In this document: positions 10,558 through 20,792 of the stretch, piece after piece | Layout of the letters: every line of letters starts with the position of its first letter | How positions within the stretch are numbered: the stretch's first letter is position 1 | Assembly: GCA_029204225.1 (NCBI GenBank) | Contig: MU835134.1 | Span: 1-41,599, forward strand | Reading direction: 5' to 3' | Length of the DNA stretch: 41,599 nt | Source: Diphasiastrum complanatum | Taxonomy: Eukaryota > Streptophyta > Lycopodiopsida > Lycopodiales > Lycopodiaceae | Notes under the pieces: generated by a model | What the model saw: only the letters and a program-made list of their open reading frames with translations | Database searches by the model: none | What the model was told of the DNA's origin: nothing | Made by a program: the position numbers and the translations under genes

Positions 10558-10862
10558 TTTATCTATACAAAGTATCTTGATAAATTGGGTCAACATTTTA
10601 GTCTTTAGGTGTTGTACAATTTCCACTTTGATTGTTGTATATGAAAAGTGCTTTTATCACTTAATGTTTATCTTTGCAAAGTATCTTGATAAATTGGGCA
10701 AACATTTTAGTCTTTAGGTGTTGTACAATTTCCACTTTGATTGTTGTATATGAAAAGTGCTTTTATCATATAATGTTTATCTTTACAAAGTATCTTGATA
10801 AATTGGGCCAACATTTTACTCTTTCGGTGTTGTACATGTTCCATTTTGATTGTTGTCTAATA
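10558..10862. repeat. 109-bp tandem repeat, about 2.8 copies
   Basis: Units begin at 10558, 10667 and 10776 with TTTATCT(A/T)TRCAAAG, followed by TATCTTGATAAATTGGG and CACTTTGATTGTTGTAT. The first two copies are nearly identical; the third is more diverged and is cut short at about 10862. No reading frame spans the units. Confidence 0.85.
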
Positions 10863-11339
10863 TGACATGGACCCATTATTATGGAGCTAAGTGAATATTC
10901 TAGAGAGAAACCTTCTAAAGATGCTAAAGAAAACAAATTAAACTTAATAAAGAGCTATTTGAGCTTCAAGCCATACATGCAACTTTCTTAACTTTCCACG
11001 TAGAATACGATGACATTTGTTTTGGGAGTTTGACCTGAAAAAGAGTAATCTTTTTTGGTGTTTTTTAATGGTCCTAGTTTAAGGCCAAAATCATGGATTT
11101 TTTTAATAAATCTCTAAATTTTGTTTTTTAAAAAAGCCAAAAAATACATATTTTAAATAAAGAACTACAAGTTTTTTGTTGCAAACTTCATAAAACCATC
11201 ATAATCACAAATGAAATAATAATTCAAGAGAACAAATGATTTTTGAAATTCAAAATCCCATTGAAATACAAAATAACTTAAATTATATTTGCACATTCTT
11301 TTTTTTTAAAGTACATTTTCTAAGGAATTTTCACAGATA
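10863..11339. other. AT-rich DNA without recognisable features
   Basis: I see no gene or repeat that I can support in this stretch. Confidence 0.4.
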
Positions 11340-11481
11340 CCTCTCAATTCAAAACTTGACATATTCTCAACACTCATTTTCAAATGATGAAGTGGAAGAC
11401 CCATCTTCTTCATCAGAGTCAACTGGCATGTCTTCCTCAGAATCCGCGTCTAATGCCGACAAAAAACAAAGATGCAATTAA
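11340..11481 (+). other. Possible terminal exon encoding an acidic Ser-rich tail
   Basis: After a pyrimidine-rich stretch and the acceptor-like TTTTCACAG at about 11328-11336, an open frame reads QNLTYSQHSFSNDE, then a Ser/Glu-rich run (EDPSSSSESTGMSSSESAS) and ends DKKQRCN with a stop at 11481. The composition is like a disordered C-terminus. No upstream exon with a recognisable domain was found, so this may be chance. Confidence 0.2.
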
Positions 11482-11899
11482 TACAATAGGAGTTTGACTA
11501 CTTATGAACTTCATCAGTTTGTCACCAGAGTCTTGGCTAGAATTTGGCGAGTGCATTATATTAGTCATCATATTTGTTATCTTTTGTTCTTTTTAAGATA
11601 GATATAAAGGATGTCTTTTTCTCATTCTTGTTTACCTTTGATTGAGAAGTTTGGCACATGAATAGGAGATCAACCATAGGTTATGCCTTTAATATTGGAA
11701 ATGGTTATTTCTCATTGGATAATAGAAGATGTCTCTCTCAACTACATAAATTGAGTATATCCACCAAATGACAAAAATGTAAAAAAAATTGCACTAGAAA
11801 TGCGAAAAAAAAATAGCGAAAAAAGTTTGAAATAAAGAATAATAATCCACGGTGTGTATTTCAAATAAATGCATCCACTGGGCACATTAACAGGAGTCT

Positions 11900-11901
<2 letters not shown>
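11482..11901. other. AT-rich DNA without recognisable features
   Basis: I see no gene, repeat or structure that I can support here. Confidence 0.35.
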
Positions 11902-11933
<32 letters not shown>

Positions 11934-11943
11934 TATATATATA
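11902..11943. repeat. (TA)n microsatellite
   Basis: About fourteen TA units are followed by a TC interruption and five more TA units, then an A run. Such tracts self-pair and melt easily. Confidence 0.9.
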
Positions 11944-12357
11944 AAAAAAAATTGGAGTCTGGACGGAGAGATGAGATATTCACATTTGATCGATCAATGG
12001 AGAGAGAGAATTAGTAATCATGAGTGTCCAATTTTTTCATCTACTCTCCATAATCTTCACTCTCCTTTCCATCTCTCTAGCACCCATCTCTCTCTCATAC
12101 TACTCGCATGGCAGAAATTAGCTGGAGAAGCAGCGCTCATGCATGAATATCAAGCTTAATCCATTAGTTGAGCCATATTCGATCAATCAAATTCAGCCAC
12201 TGGATTTTGCTTCTCGCAGGTCCTACCCTAATTACGTAGCCGGAGGAGAACTTTATCACCAAGTAGACTCATTGATCGATCTCTACAATATCATAAGAGT
12301 ATGTCATATTTTTGCAAATGGGGTTTCACCATTGCTTCCGATTTTCTCATCAGTCTA

Positions 12358-12511
<154 letters not shown>

Positions 12512-12867
12512 TTGGTTAGGACCAAATAGTTTGGGGAAGGTAATCACCAAAAGTCTCTTCAATGGAATTCATCTTCCAGAATGCACTCATAAGATTGATG
12601 TATAATTTATAGCTCTTTCGTTAGCGCTATGCTAGAGTAGGGTGGAAGGAAAGGCACTAATTATTTTCTTTTGACATGCATTTAGAAAAAGTCCTCGATC
12701 ATCTCGCTCTCTCCCATCCTCATCATGCTCCATGTAGCACTCATGGGTAATTGAGAGTCTAGCACTCTAGCACATGAATGACACTTGGGCCTCTCAAAAA
12801 AATGAAAAGAGGATTATGTGTACAAACTCACCTGATGGAGATTTTGAACGAGAGAAATGGATGAATC

Positions 12868-13051
<184 letters not shown>

Positions 13052-13156
13052 AAACTTAAACTAGTGTTTTCCTTCAAACTTAAAGACAAGGTGATTGATA
13101 CATGGGCAGGCGTTTAGACATGATCAATCTTCGTTGAAGCTGCCAACGATCTACAA

Positions 13157-16049
13157 CTACGTAATGGATACCCGAGTGCATATTCCGCCCATTTGTGAAC
13201 ATATTAAAAAGCAGAATATGTCGTTGTCGCCCCTCCGCGCTTCCATCGTGCCAGCCGTGGTTCTGGAGGCAATTGAGTAAAAACTTTCAGCTTTTCTCTG
13301 TTGATGACGAGTGGAGAATGATGGTTTTTCAAGTAATCCAAGTCGTTCTTTCAATATAGGTATTGTTGACTTTTGTAGATGATTGGTCATTGTTAATTCA
13401 AAACTAAATGCCAAAACATCTACATCCTGTAGATTCAAATCGTCGACTCTTGGTTGATTTTTTGGCAATCTCTTTCTCTTGCCCTTTGGATCTACTTGCA
13501 ACATTTCGAGTTCGTACCTTCCCAAAAAAGCATTCGTTGAAGTGGTGCGCAACCAATGGACACGTAGTACTTTTGTTTGATTGCTATTTTGAATAAAACC
13601 AAGTACTTTGGCAATCCAAAATGGATGTCCTTCATTGTTTTTTGAAGCTAGAAATGCAACAAGGCTTCCAATTTGGATTTCATTCAAATCACCGCGCCAT
13701 TTCATTTTTGCAGCTTTTACACTTTGCCTATTCTTCCTTGAGCCCACATAAATTTCACATTCCTCACCTTGCACAAGCTGCAGGAAATCATTATCTCAAG
13801 GAAGACCTGAAGGTTCGACAGTCGTAGTTGATGTTCGTAATTTATGAGGCCAATGAAATTCATCAGTTGTTGATGTATGTTTGAGATTGAGAAAACTGAT
13901 TTTTTGTTCCTCGAAAAAGTCCATCCACCAATGCTGATCAAACTCATGAAAAAAATGATAAGCTGCTTGAATACTTGATTCCAAAAAATTTAATGAGGAA
14001 AATGGATCAATCTCACAATGTTCTCATTGCGCCTTTTGTTCTTCTAGCAAGGACTTCAAGGGAGACAACACAACAAGCTTGATTTGAGTCGATGGAATGT
14101 TAAGCAAAAATCGAACTCCTTCAAGAGGTAGCCACAAAACTGAATTTGAAAATAGTTTGCCCCATAATAATATAATGTTTGATTCGTTACATTTGATTTT
14201 AAACTGGTGCTGAAAGCTAATATCATTAATATTAGCTATGCTTCGCCCTATTTCGTTGGATGTCTTAACATAATCACAAAAATCATATGTGTGTCTGACT
14301 AATGACACGTTTGGCTTTGGCACATACGATTCCTCAACAATGCTTTGAAGCAATGGTAATGAAAATGTATTCTTGTGTCTCAACCTCTTAGAAAAGCAAC
14401 TAAACATTTGATCGTGGGTATGTCCTACCAACAAAAATCCTATTTTGCCTTTTTTGAAATTTTTTTTCTCCACTAGCATAGACAAGTAATGCCAGAACAG
14501 TTTGATTTTTATTTTCCCTAGCAGTGTTGTCAAGCTGCAAATAAAGTATTTCTGAAAGATTTTCACCAAATTCGCAAATTATCTTATGTACAATGGTGAT
14601 CGTCAAATTTGGATCATTTCAAACATTGGGATAATTAAAAAGGACCTTGGACTCTAAAGTGCCATTAAACACAAGTGCTCCAACAAGATGAATCTGAATA
14701 AAATCTGTCTCGTTCAAATTTTTGGGCACTCTGACAAAATGAGACAACATTGTTTTCTTCTGATCCATGCCATCAATAACAAGTCCAAGATATTTTTGTG
14801 GACATTCCAAACATTTCTTTCGATGCTTGGCCAACTTTTGTCTTTCAACAGTTTGTTGATCTCTGTGTAATTGAAGAGCTTTTGTAGCATCCACTGAAAA
14901 TACAATGATTCACTTATTTAATAAAATAAAGATCATACCATAATGGTGTTAAAAAAGACTACAACATAATGGTGTTCAAAAAGACTGCAACATAAATTTT
15001 TTCAAAACACAAAAAGTATTAAAATGAATGACAAATTTGATTAATATTTACCTTTCTTGTCATTGGCCTTTGCAAGTTGTTTTGCAGTTTTTAAAACTTG
15101 CCAAATTTTAAGAAAATATGAGTAACTCAAATAGGGAACATTTTTTGTTTTTGCAAACTCTTTGTACATCAAAAATATTTTTAATTTTGTAAAATTATCC
15201 GGCAAGTGAAAATATAAGGAATTAGGCAATTTTTCTCCATGCACATTTATGAAATGCTTTAGCCAAGCAGTTGCATTTAAAGCATCTGGAAAAACAGTTC
15301 GACCCTGTAAGGATCCCCGTAATGTTGGGTCTTTCTGAAGCCGTGCATGCATTTGTTGAAGCCATGAGTTTACGATTGCATGAACTGCTTTGTAAGCTTT
15401 GCGACAAACCTCCAAAGCATTTAAAAAATACGAAAATAAATTTTTGTTAGGCCTCACTGTTGCACACAAATAGTAATTTCTCTCATCCTTACTTCGTAAA
15501 AAGAAGTTTGATATTAATTCTTCAATTTCTCTGATACTCAGCTTTTGCAAACAACAGGATGAGCAGCAAATAATATTCCGTACCTTTCGAATCTCAGATT
15601 TTGTAATCAACTATTTATGACGATTCGTTAAATCAAGTGAGGATCTCAAGTCTCTCTTGTATTTTTCTTTTTGTTTATTGTTTGATCTATAAATTGAACC
15701 TGTGACACTAGTAGGAGTTTGAACTGGTTGAGAAGGTGTTGGAATTTCATGACTAGGTGGCTCCAACCCCAGGATGTTCTGGACCCTCAGAAGGCTCTAA
15801 ATTTTCAACGAATATAGCCCTTTTAGATTTAACACGACGAACATCACTTTGAGAAGGTCTCCTACGAACATGAGAAAAGCTTGAACGTCGCGGATCAACA
15901 GACTTACATGGATCTGTTGATTTACTAGAATCAGTAACTGAGTGAATTGAAGCTTTTGACTCATCACTCAATGATTCAACTTGTTTAAAAGAACAATGTT
16001 CTAGTTGTGTTGAGCCTGTATCTGAAGAGGAGGACCATAGTCCAAGCAT
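13157..16049 (-). pseudogene. Transposase-like gene (RNase-H-fold type, DUF7869-like), broken
   Basis: Read from 16049 (MLGLWSSSSDTGS), the product has a Ser-rich N-terminus; a Cys-rich segment (IICCSSCCLQKLS) followed by LSYSYFLKIW; a spliced junction (donor at 15051, acceptor before 14893, phase kept); then IDGMDQKKT, ILYLQLDNTARENKN and FLLVGHTHDQMFSCFS. The acidic and His residues in these three motifs match a broad family of eukaryotic transposon-like proteins and probably form an RNase H-fold active site. The C-terminal third (GSLVAFLASKNNEGHPFWIAK, RVHWLRT) looks like a small beta-rich chromatin-reader-type module. From 14893 to 13157 the frame is broken by three TGA stops (14619, 14024, 13796) and one shift in an A8 run near 14450; upstream there is a TAG just before 15610 and one shift near 15750. 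The divergent methyltransferase is its neighbour across the palindrome array. I rely on memory of the family for the DUF7869 name. Confidence 0.6.
14894..15051 (-). other. Intron of the transposase-like gene
   Basis: The minus strand reads AAAG|GTAAAT at 15051 and TTTTCAG|TGGATG at 14894. Joining the exons keeps one frame (ANDKK to DATKALQ). A clean intron shows that the gene was shaped for plant splicing. Confidence 0.7.
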
Positions 16050-16192
16050 AACTCACCTCATTTGCGAATTCAGAAGCCCACATGCTGCCAAAGCAATTGC
16101 TACAACCGAGTCACGGCTTTCTATAAGATTTTGCATACGTTCTCACTTCCAGATTTCTTGACGGTAAGATTATTGTCATTTTTTAGCTTTGC

Positions 16193-16729
16193 TCTATGTT
16201 TAGCATGGGTAATAAATTCTTGCATTAGAAAATATTCATATTTTCATTTGTATTCATCTTCTTGCAACATGGGTAACCTATGCTCAGCATAGGTGCCTGC
16301 ACCAGTCCTCTCCTTTAACCTCTGCTGAGCATAGGTTATGCTCGGGTCCTTAGTAATATCCTATGCTCAGCATAGGATTCCGGTGTTATTTCTTTATTCT
16401 TACCACGGTTCGACCTATGCTGAGCATAGGTTGCATCTCTAGTCCTCTTCCAATCTATGCTTAGCATAGATTAGCAAGCAAATAGTGAAGACATCCTATG
16501 CTCAGCATAAATTGCTCAAGAGCGCGTGAGTAACGACCTATGCTGAGCATAGGATGTCTTCGCAATTTGCTTGCTTATCTATGCTGAGCATAGGTTGGAA
16601 CAGGACCAGAGATGAAAGCTAGCTCAACATAGGTTGAAAGGAGGTTAGAATTGAAGAATCTCGCCTCCGTCCTATGCTAAGCATAAGTTGTTCGTAAGGA
16701 ATCGACCACAACCTATGCTTAGCATAGGT
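16193..16729. repeat. Nested palindrome array within a large inverted repeat
   Basis: About thirteen copies of CCTATGCT-N-AGCATAGG (arms 7-10 bp, one unpaired central base) occur here. Clear copies are at 16276-16294, 16317-16337, 16358-16378, 16413-16431, 16452-16472, 16493-16509, 16537-16553, 16579-16593, 16671-16686 and 16711-16729; degenerate ones lie near 16194, 16336 and 16617. They are set in a larger inverted repeat: 16450-16509 and 16539-16598 are reverse complements at 55 of 60 positions, and homology continues outward to about 16411 and 16637 with one indel. The loop is the 29 bases 16510-16538. The array fills the space between two divergent genes. Confidence 0.9.
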
Positions 16730-16731
16730 AT

Positions 16732-17083
16732 GGGAGAGAAGATCCAAGACAATGAACTAGTACAAGTAATTTTGAATGGATTAGGAGATGAGTTCTCTAA
16801 TCTAGTTCAATATTTTACTATTCAAGACCAACTTCCATCAATTGATAAATTGCATAATGTTCTTGTGGCCGAGGAGAGTAGGCTTCTACACCTCAAAACA
16901 AGAATGGGGTACTTGTCACTACATAATGGTGATGAGAAAGCAAACTTCACATCTAAAGGTAAAAAGAAGACTCATCCTTTCAAGAAGTTCAAAGGCAAGG
17001 AGGCCGAGGTAAAGGATGGAGGATCTACTCGTATTTTCTTGTTTTACAACGTTTTATCTCAGAAAAGTGTTCCTTTTGAGATG
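16732..17083 (+). pseudogene. Ty1/copia gag fragment
   Basis: The translation shows ELVQVILNGLGDEFSNLV, then DQLPSIDKLHNVLVAEESRL, then a Lys-rich stretch (KGKKKTHPFKKFKGKEAE). This is the middle of copia gag (UBN2/Retrotran_gag_2 type). Neither the N-terminal part nor a zinc knuckle is present. Homology begins within a few bases of the last palindrome at 16729 and fades at about 17030. It is probably an insertion relic or captured fragment, not part of the methyltransferase gene. Confidence 0.75.
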
Positions 17084-17632
17084 TTTTAGTAAGAAAATAT
17101 GTTGAAATTGTAGTTTTTTTTTAAATTTTTTTTTTTCACAAAAATGGCTTGTTTTATAAAAGTTTTCAGCATTTTCATTAAGATAGCGTTTTAAATTTTC
17201 CTAAAAAGTCTTTTTTTTTTTCAATTGTCTTTGATAATTTTCAAAATGTTGAAAATTTCTTTTAAAATTTCGGAAAAACCTCAACATATTTCGTTATAAG
17301 ATAAGAAAAAATTCATGTACTATTTCACCAAAGGGGTCAACAACACAAAGCTTTCGAAGTTTTTTATTCATCTAGCTGAGAAGCCTGGCAGAGGAGACTT
17401 GCAATTCAAAGTTCAAGGAAGATTGTTTGTTGATCAACCAAATGAGGATCAAGAAGAAGGTTTTGTGAATATACTTGTAAAGGAGACAGATAAGTCTCGT
17501 TCTATTTTCATTCTGAACAAGACTATGATAAAGATCCGACTTTGTCAGGATGAGGCCATCAAAGCCTATTTTGATAAAGCTCTAGTTATTTTGGTGAGTA
17601 ATTATGAAATATATTTTTAATCATGTTTGTTT

Positions 17633-17646
17633 CATGCTTAGCATAG
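17633..17646. repeat. Palindrome copy in first methyltransferase intron
   Basis: CATGCTTAGCATAG, one arm base short of the array consensus, lies inside the intron that begins at 17594. Confidence 0.7.
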
Positions 17647-18080
17647 TTGTTATTAGATATAAAATCATTTAAACTTTTAGATTTAAGCTTTTAGTCATTA
17701 TATTTTAAACTTGATTGTTGTTTTTGTCTAGAGCATGAAGCAATGCTTAAAAATGGTTTTAGCTGCTATTGTTGAGGGAAAAGATCTGGTCTATTCATTA
17801 CAAAGTTCAAAAGGTGTATCTATTGGACCTCGCAAGCCCGCTTCTACCACTGCTCAGGTCACAAAGCCGGCCTCTGAAAATGTTGAGGATGAAACCGTAG
17901 TCGTCCCTCATCCCAAAAAATGATGTCTCTGCTTTTGCCTTCAAATTATGTCTCTGGAATGCTCTGGTCATAATATATGTTATAATCTTTTTAAATTATT
18001 TTTATCAGACTAAAATTTTGAACTCAATTTTGATATTGGTTAAATTCTTTATCAATTAATTATTTTTATATTCTCTGTCT

Positions 18081-18096
18081 CCTATGCTAAGCATAG
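18081..18096. repeat. Palindrome copy in second methyltransferase intron
   Basis: CCTATGCTAAGCATAG follows TCTCTGTCT and precedes a T run. The same context recurs 80 bp later. Confidence 0.75.
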
Positions 18097-18160
18097 TTTT
18101 TTTTTTATTTAATTTTTTTTTAATAAGTTAAGTCTCCTATTCTATTTATATTTTTTGTCT

Positions 18161-18176
18161 CCCATGCTAAGCATAG
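18161..18176. repeat. Palindrome copy before the 18192 acceptor
   Basis: CCCATGCTAAGCATAG with the same flanks (TTTTGTCT before, CTTTTT after) as the 18081 copy. It lies 15 bases before the predicted 3' splice site and inside what should be the polypyrimidine region. Confidence 0.75.
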
Positions 18177-19511
18177 CTTTTTCCTTTTCAGTCTCCCGAA
18201 GACAAAAAAAACAAAGTCCTTCCAGAGCAATTCAAGAGACATAATCTGAAGGCAAAAGCAGAAAAAAGGGACATGGAGATATTGGCACGGGGTGAGACCA
18301 TTGCGGAGGAGGATCCATGATCAACCATGCTTTTACTCTGTTGAGGAGGGCGATTGTAGAAAAATTTCAAAAGATTTAAGAAAAAGACCTTATACACTCT
18401 GCATCACCGATATACCATATGGATTTCAGATGAAGGAATCATTAAATGATTACTCCTTTCAAATTCACTGAAATCCATAGTTTTATGTAGGGCTTTCTTG
18501 AAGTCACAACTTCTCCAATTTGAAGAGTTGTTATTTTTCATTCTTCTTGACAATCAACATCAGTACAGAAAGCTCTACTAACTTTCTATAATGCAGGAAT
18601 TGAGAATGCTGTGTGGTAAGTTCTTAAGTTCCTGAATTATCAATTCGTATTTTAATTTATAATTTTATCTTAAATATTTTATTTAAAATTAAAATTTTAA
18701 ATTGATTTTACTTGTAATGTTCCATGTCAGGTACAAGCCCAATGTCAGGAACTCGGGAGGAGCTCGACTTTGTAATGAAGTAGAATAGATAACCATCGGT
18801 TATTATTCTTTGGATGACAAACGCTTGATGCTGTATTATAACACTTCCGGACTGACAAGTTTTGGAAACTTGTTCCAGTTTCCAACTGTGACAAAGAAAT
18901 TAAAAAATTCAATGACGAGTTTCGTGGCTTGTCCCTACCAAAAGCCACAACAATTAATTAATCATTTAATTGATATTTTTTCTCACCCAACTGATTGGGT
19001 TTTAGATTTATTTAGCGGGAGCGGCACTACGAGTGCATGTGCTGTTCAGAAAGGCAGACATGTTGTTGCAGTAGATTTAGATATTAATTTAGTTGATTTT
19101 GTAAAAATGAGAATGAAATCTCTTTCAATTTTGCCAAATGAATTACCTAAGGTGGGAAAGAGTTTGGACAGCGAGGATACAATAATTCCCTTGTCCAAGG
19201 AACCTCAGCCTCCTGCTAGCGAAAAAGTAGGTGACATAGAGAATTTGCTGATGTCTTGGTTCAAGATTACAATGTAGTAACTGTAGTCGAGAAAATTGTA
19301 GAAGAGATGCCACTTGATAATACAGTGGCTACTCAAGAAAAAGCAAAAGAGTGGTTTTGAATAGTTGACCTGATTGACCTCAAAAATTGACTCTCGTTTT
19401 GAAATATAAAATTTGTAGGTGCCCATATAAATCATTGAAGCATCAATCCCAAATAGTGAAAATACATTCCAAAGTTGAAATAGGGATTTGACGTGTGTTT
19501 GGGAAAATGAC

Positions 19512-20509
19512 TCAGATCTGTGAGGGAGAGGTGGCTTGGACAACTGTGATTGGAATGGTAGATCCAATTGTCATAGACTGACCCTGTGAGGAAGTGGAGG
19601 CAAGCGATGCATCAGTGGATTGAGGGACGAGTAGCTCAGTGTGGATTGCAGTAGGAGGTGGAAGCGTAGTGGGGGTAATTGGTTGCCTAGTACGACGACG
19701 TGACGTAGAAGGTGAGTCAGGAACGACAATCTCGCTACGTATATGATGACGATTATGTGAAGTCGATGTTTGATGTGATGATTCAGCTAGTGCTTCTTCA
19801 TATAGGGAGAGCACAAAATCCATATTGAAGCCATGGATTTTATTGTCAAGATGGGAGGCTGCAAGGAGGGATAACAACTGGCCAGCAACAAACTGTTGTT
19901 TGGTATTACTCTTGATAGCTCGTTTGAGCTCTCCAAAGACAGTCTTGAACCAGTTATATGGTTCCAATGGGGCTTTAGCTATCTTGGCTTGGGATTCAAC
20001 TATCCTATGTAGAATCTGGGAAGAGGTACGATTTTTCTTGAGGTTTCCAACCATCAGAAAATTATTGAGGAGTTGGGTAACAACATGGATGGCAAGATCA
20101 GTAATGGCCCCTAAGAGATAGTCGTCATTTGTCCAATACAAGTCATTTGTGATATCAATATAAAGCTTAATAGATTGTTTTGCTTGTTTATGATTCAGTG
20201 AGGCTTGAGTGCCGGATGAAATCCTATGGCAACAAGGACGGCTTCAGTTACGCGCACCTTGTGTGTGGCTCCTTGAAAGGGAATATAAACTTTGGATTTT
20301 TCCTCCTTCCAGGTACTAAAGGCAAGAGTGATGAAATCCATGTTAATTCGTCCCGAGAAGGCCCGCTCATAAATACCCATTGCAGTGAGCAGAGGCTTCA
20401 CAAGGTGACTGACCATGCTTGTGCTAGGAAGTATCATGATGTCCGTTGCAGACGGGACATTACGATGGATTGTATAATGAGGTGACTGAGAAGTGTGTGT
20501 GGAAGACAT
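19512..20509 (-). pseudogene. Repeat-encoded hypothetical protein, copy 2 (one frameshift)
   Basis: This is the better copy of the protein found at 1-776. It starts MSSTHTSQSPHY at 20509, runs through LAFSTWKEEKSK and FQGATHKVRV, suffers a one-base deletion near 20215, and continues from about 20200 to 19512 through the ITNDLYWTNDD, LNNFLMVGNLKKNR, EPYNWFKTVFGELKRAIK and LLSLLAASHLDNK segments. The tail is Ser/Thr/Pro-rich (PDSPSTSRRRTRQPITPTT) and looks disordered. The length would be near 330 residues. It has no catalytic motif, signal peptide or membrane segment that I recognise. It lies tail-to-tail with the methyltransferase and head-to-head with a copia element; no gypsy pol is next to it. 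Confidence 0.6.
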
Positions 20510-20520
20510 GGTGGAACAGT

Positions 20521-20792
20521 TAGAATTAATGTAGAATCATTGTGCTACTGTACTGTGGGTCCTGTCAGTTGATAAGGATCAGTTGGCCTTGCCACGAGGC
20601 AAGTCGACGGGACACGCGTCCCGCCAACGGCAACCTGGGTCATGCATGGATTGCCTGAGTGAACAACTATATGTACAGTGTAATTTTATTTTGAGAAATA
20701 CAGTTGCTATGTGAGCTTACTGTGGAGAGTGTTTTTCTGTCTGTGTTACTGTGTAGCATGATCTGTGTTTCTGTTGGAAGCAAATTCTAAGT
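20521..20792 (+). repeat. Putative 5' LTR of the plus-strand copia element (left edge unresolved)
   Basis: The right edge is set by the primer site at 20793. The stretch has LTR-like content, including a GTCGACGGGACACGCGTCCCG dyad-type segment near 20602-20622 and a CTATATGTA element near 20666. No matching 3' copy is found downstream of pol, so the left edge cannot be placed by comparison. Confidence 0.4.

Larger units (their letters stand above)
17315..19359 (+). pseudogene. Beta-class N4/N6 DNA methyltransferase, multi-exon, broken
   Basis: The enzyme family transfers a methyl group from S-adenosylmethionine to the amino group of adenine or cytosine in DNA. Motifs run in the beta-class order. 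First comes VEEGDCRK, then TDIPYGF (motif IV, position 18406; DPPY is normal, here Pro to Ile), then ALLTFYNAGIENAVW spliced to YKPNVRNSGG, and finally KPQQLINHLIDIF with VLDLFSGSGTT (motif I, AdoMet binding, near 19000) and VVAVDLD. Upstream exons encode an unrecognised basic segment: 17315-17593 (FIHLAEKPGRGD), 17732-17896 and 18192-18290. Supported junctions are TTTTG|GTGAGT at 17594, GTCTAG| before 17732, TTTCAG| at 18191, GTGTG|GTAAGT at 18614 and GTCAG| near 18731. One frameshift and three stops lie in 18430-18560, another TAG at 18786, and a late shift near 19240. Confidence 0.7.

Noticed and set aside
13796-14621. Three in-frame TGA codons as selenocysteine or recoded stops
   Set aside because: A frameshift and a TAG stop also break the gene, no SECIS-like element was seen, land plants lack the Sec machinery, and CGA/TGG to TGA decay explains the pattern.
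16193-16729. CRISPR array
   Set aside because: Repeats are short dyads at irregular spacing with similar flanks and no unique spacers of constant length, and the context is a plant chromosome.
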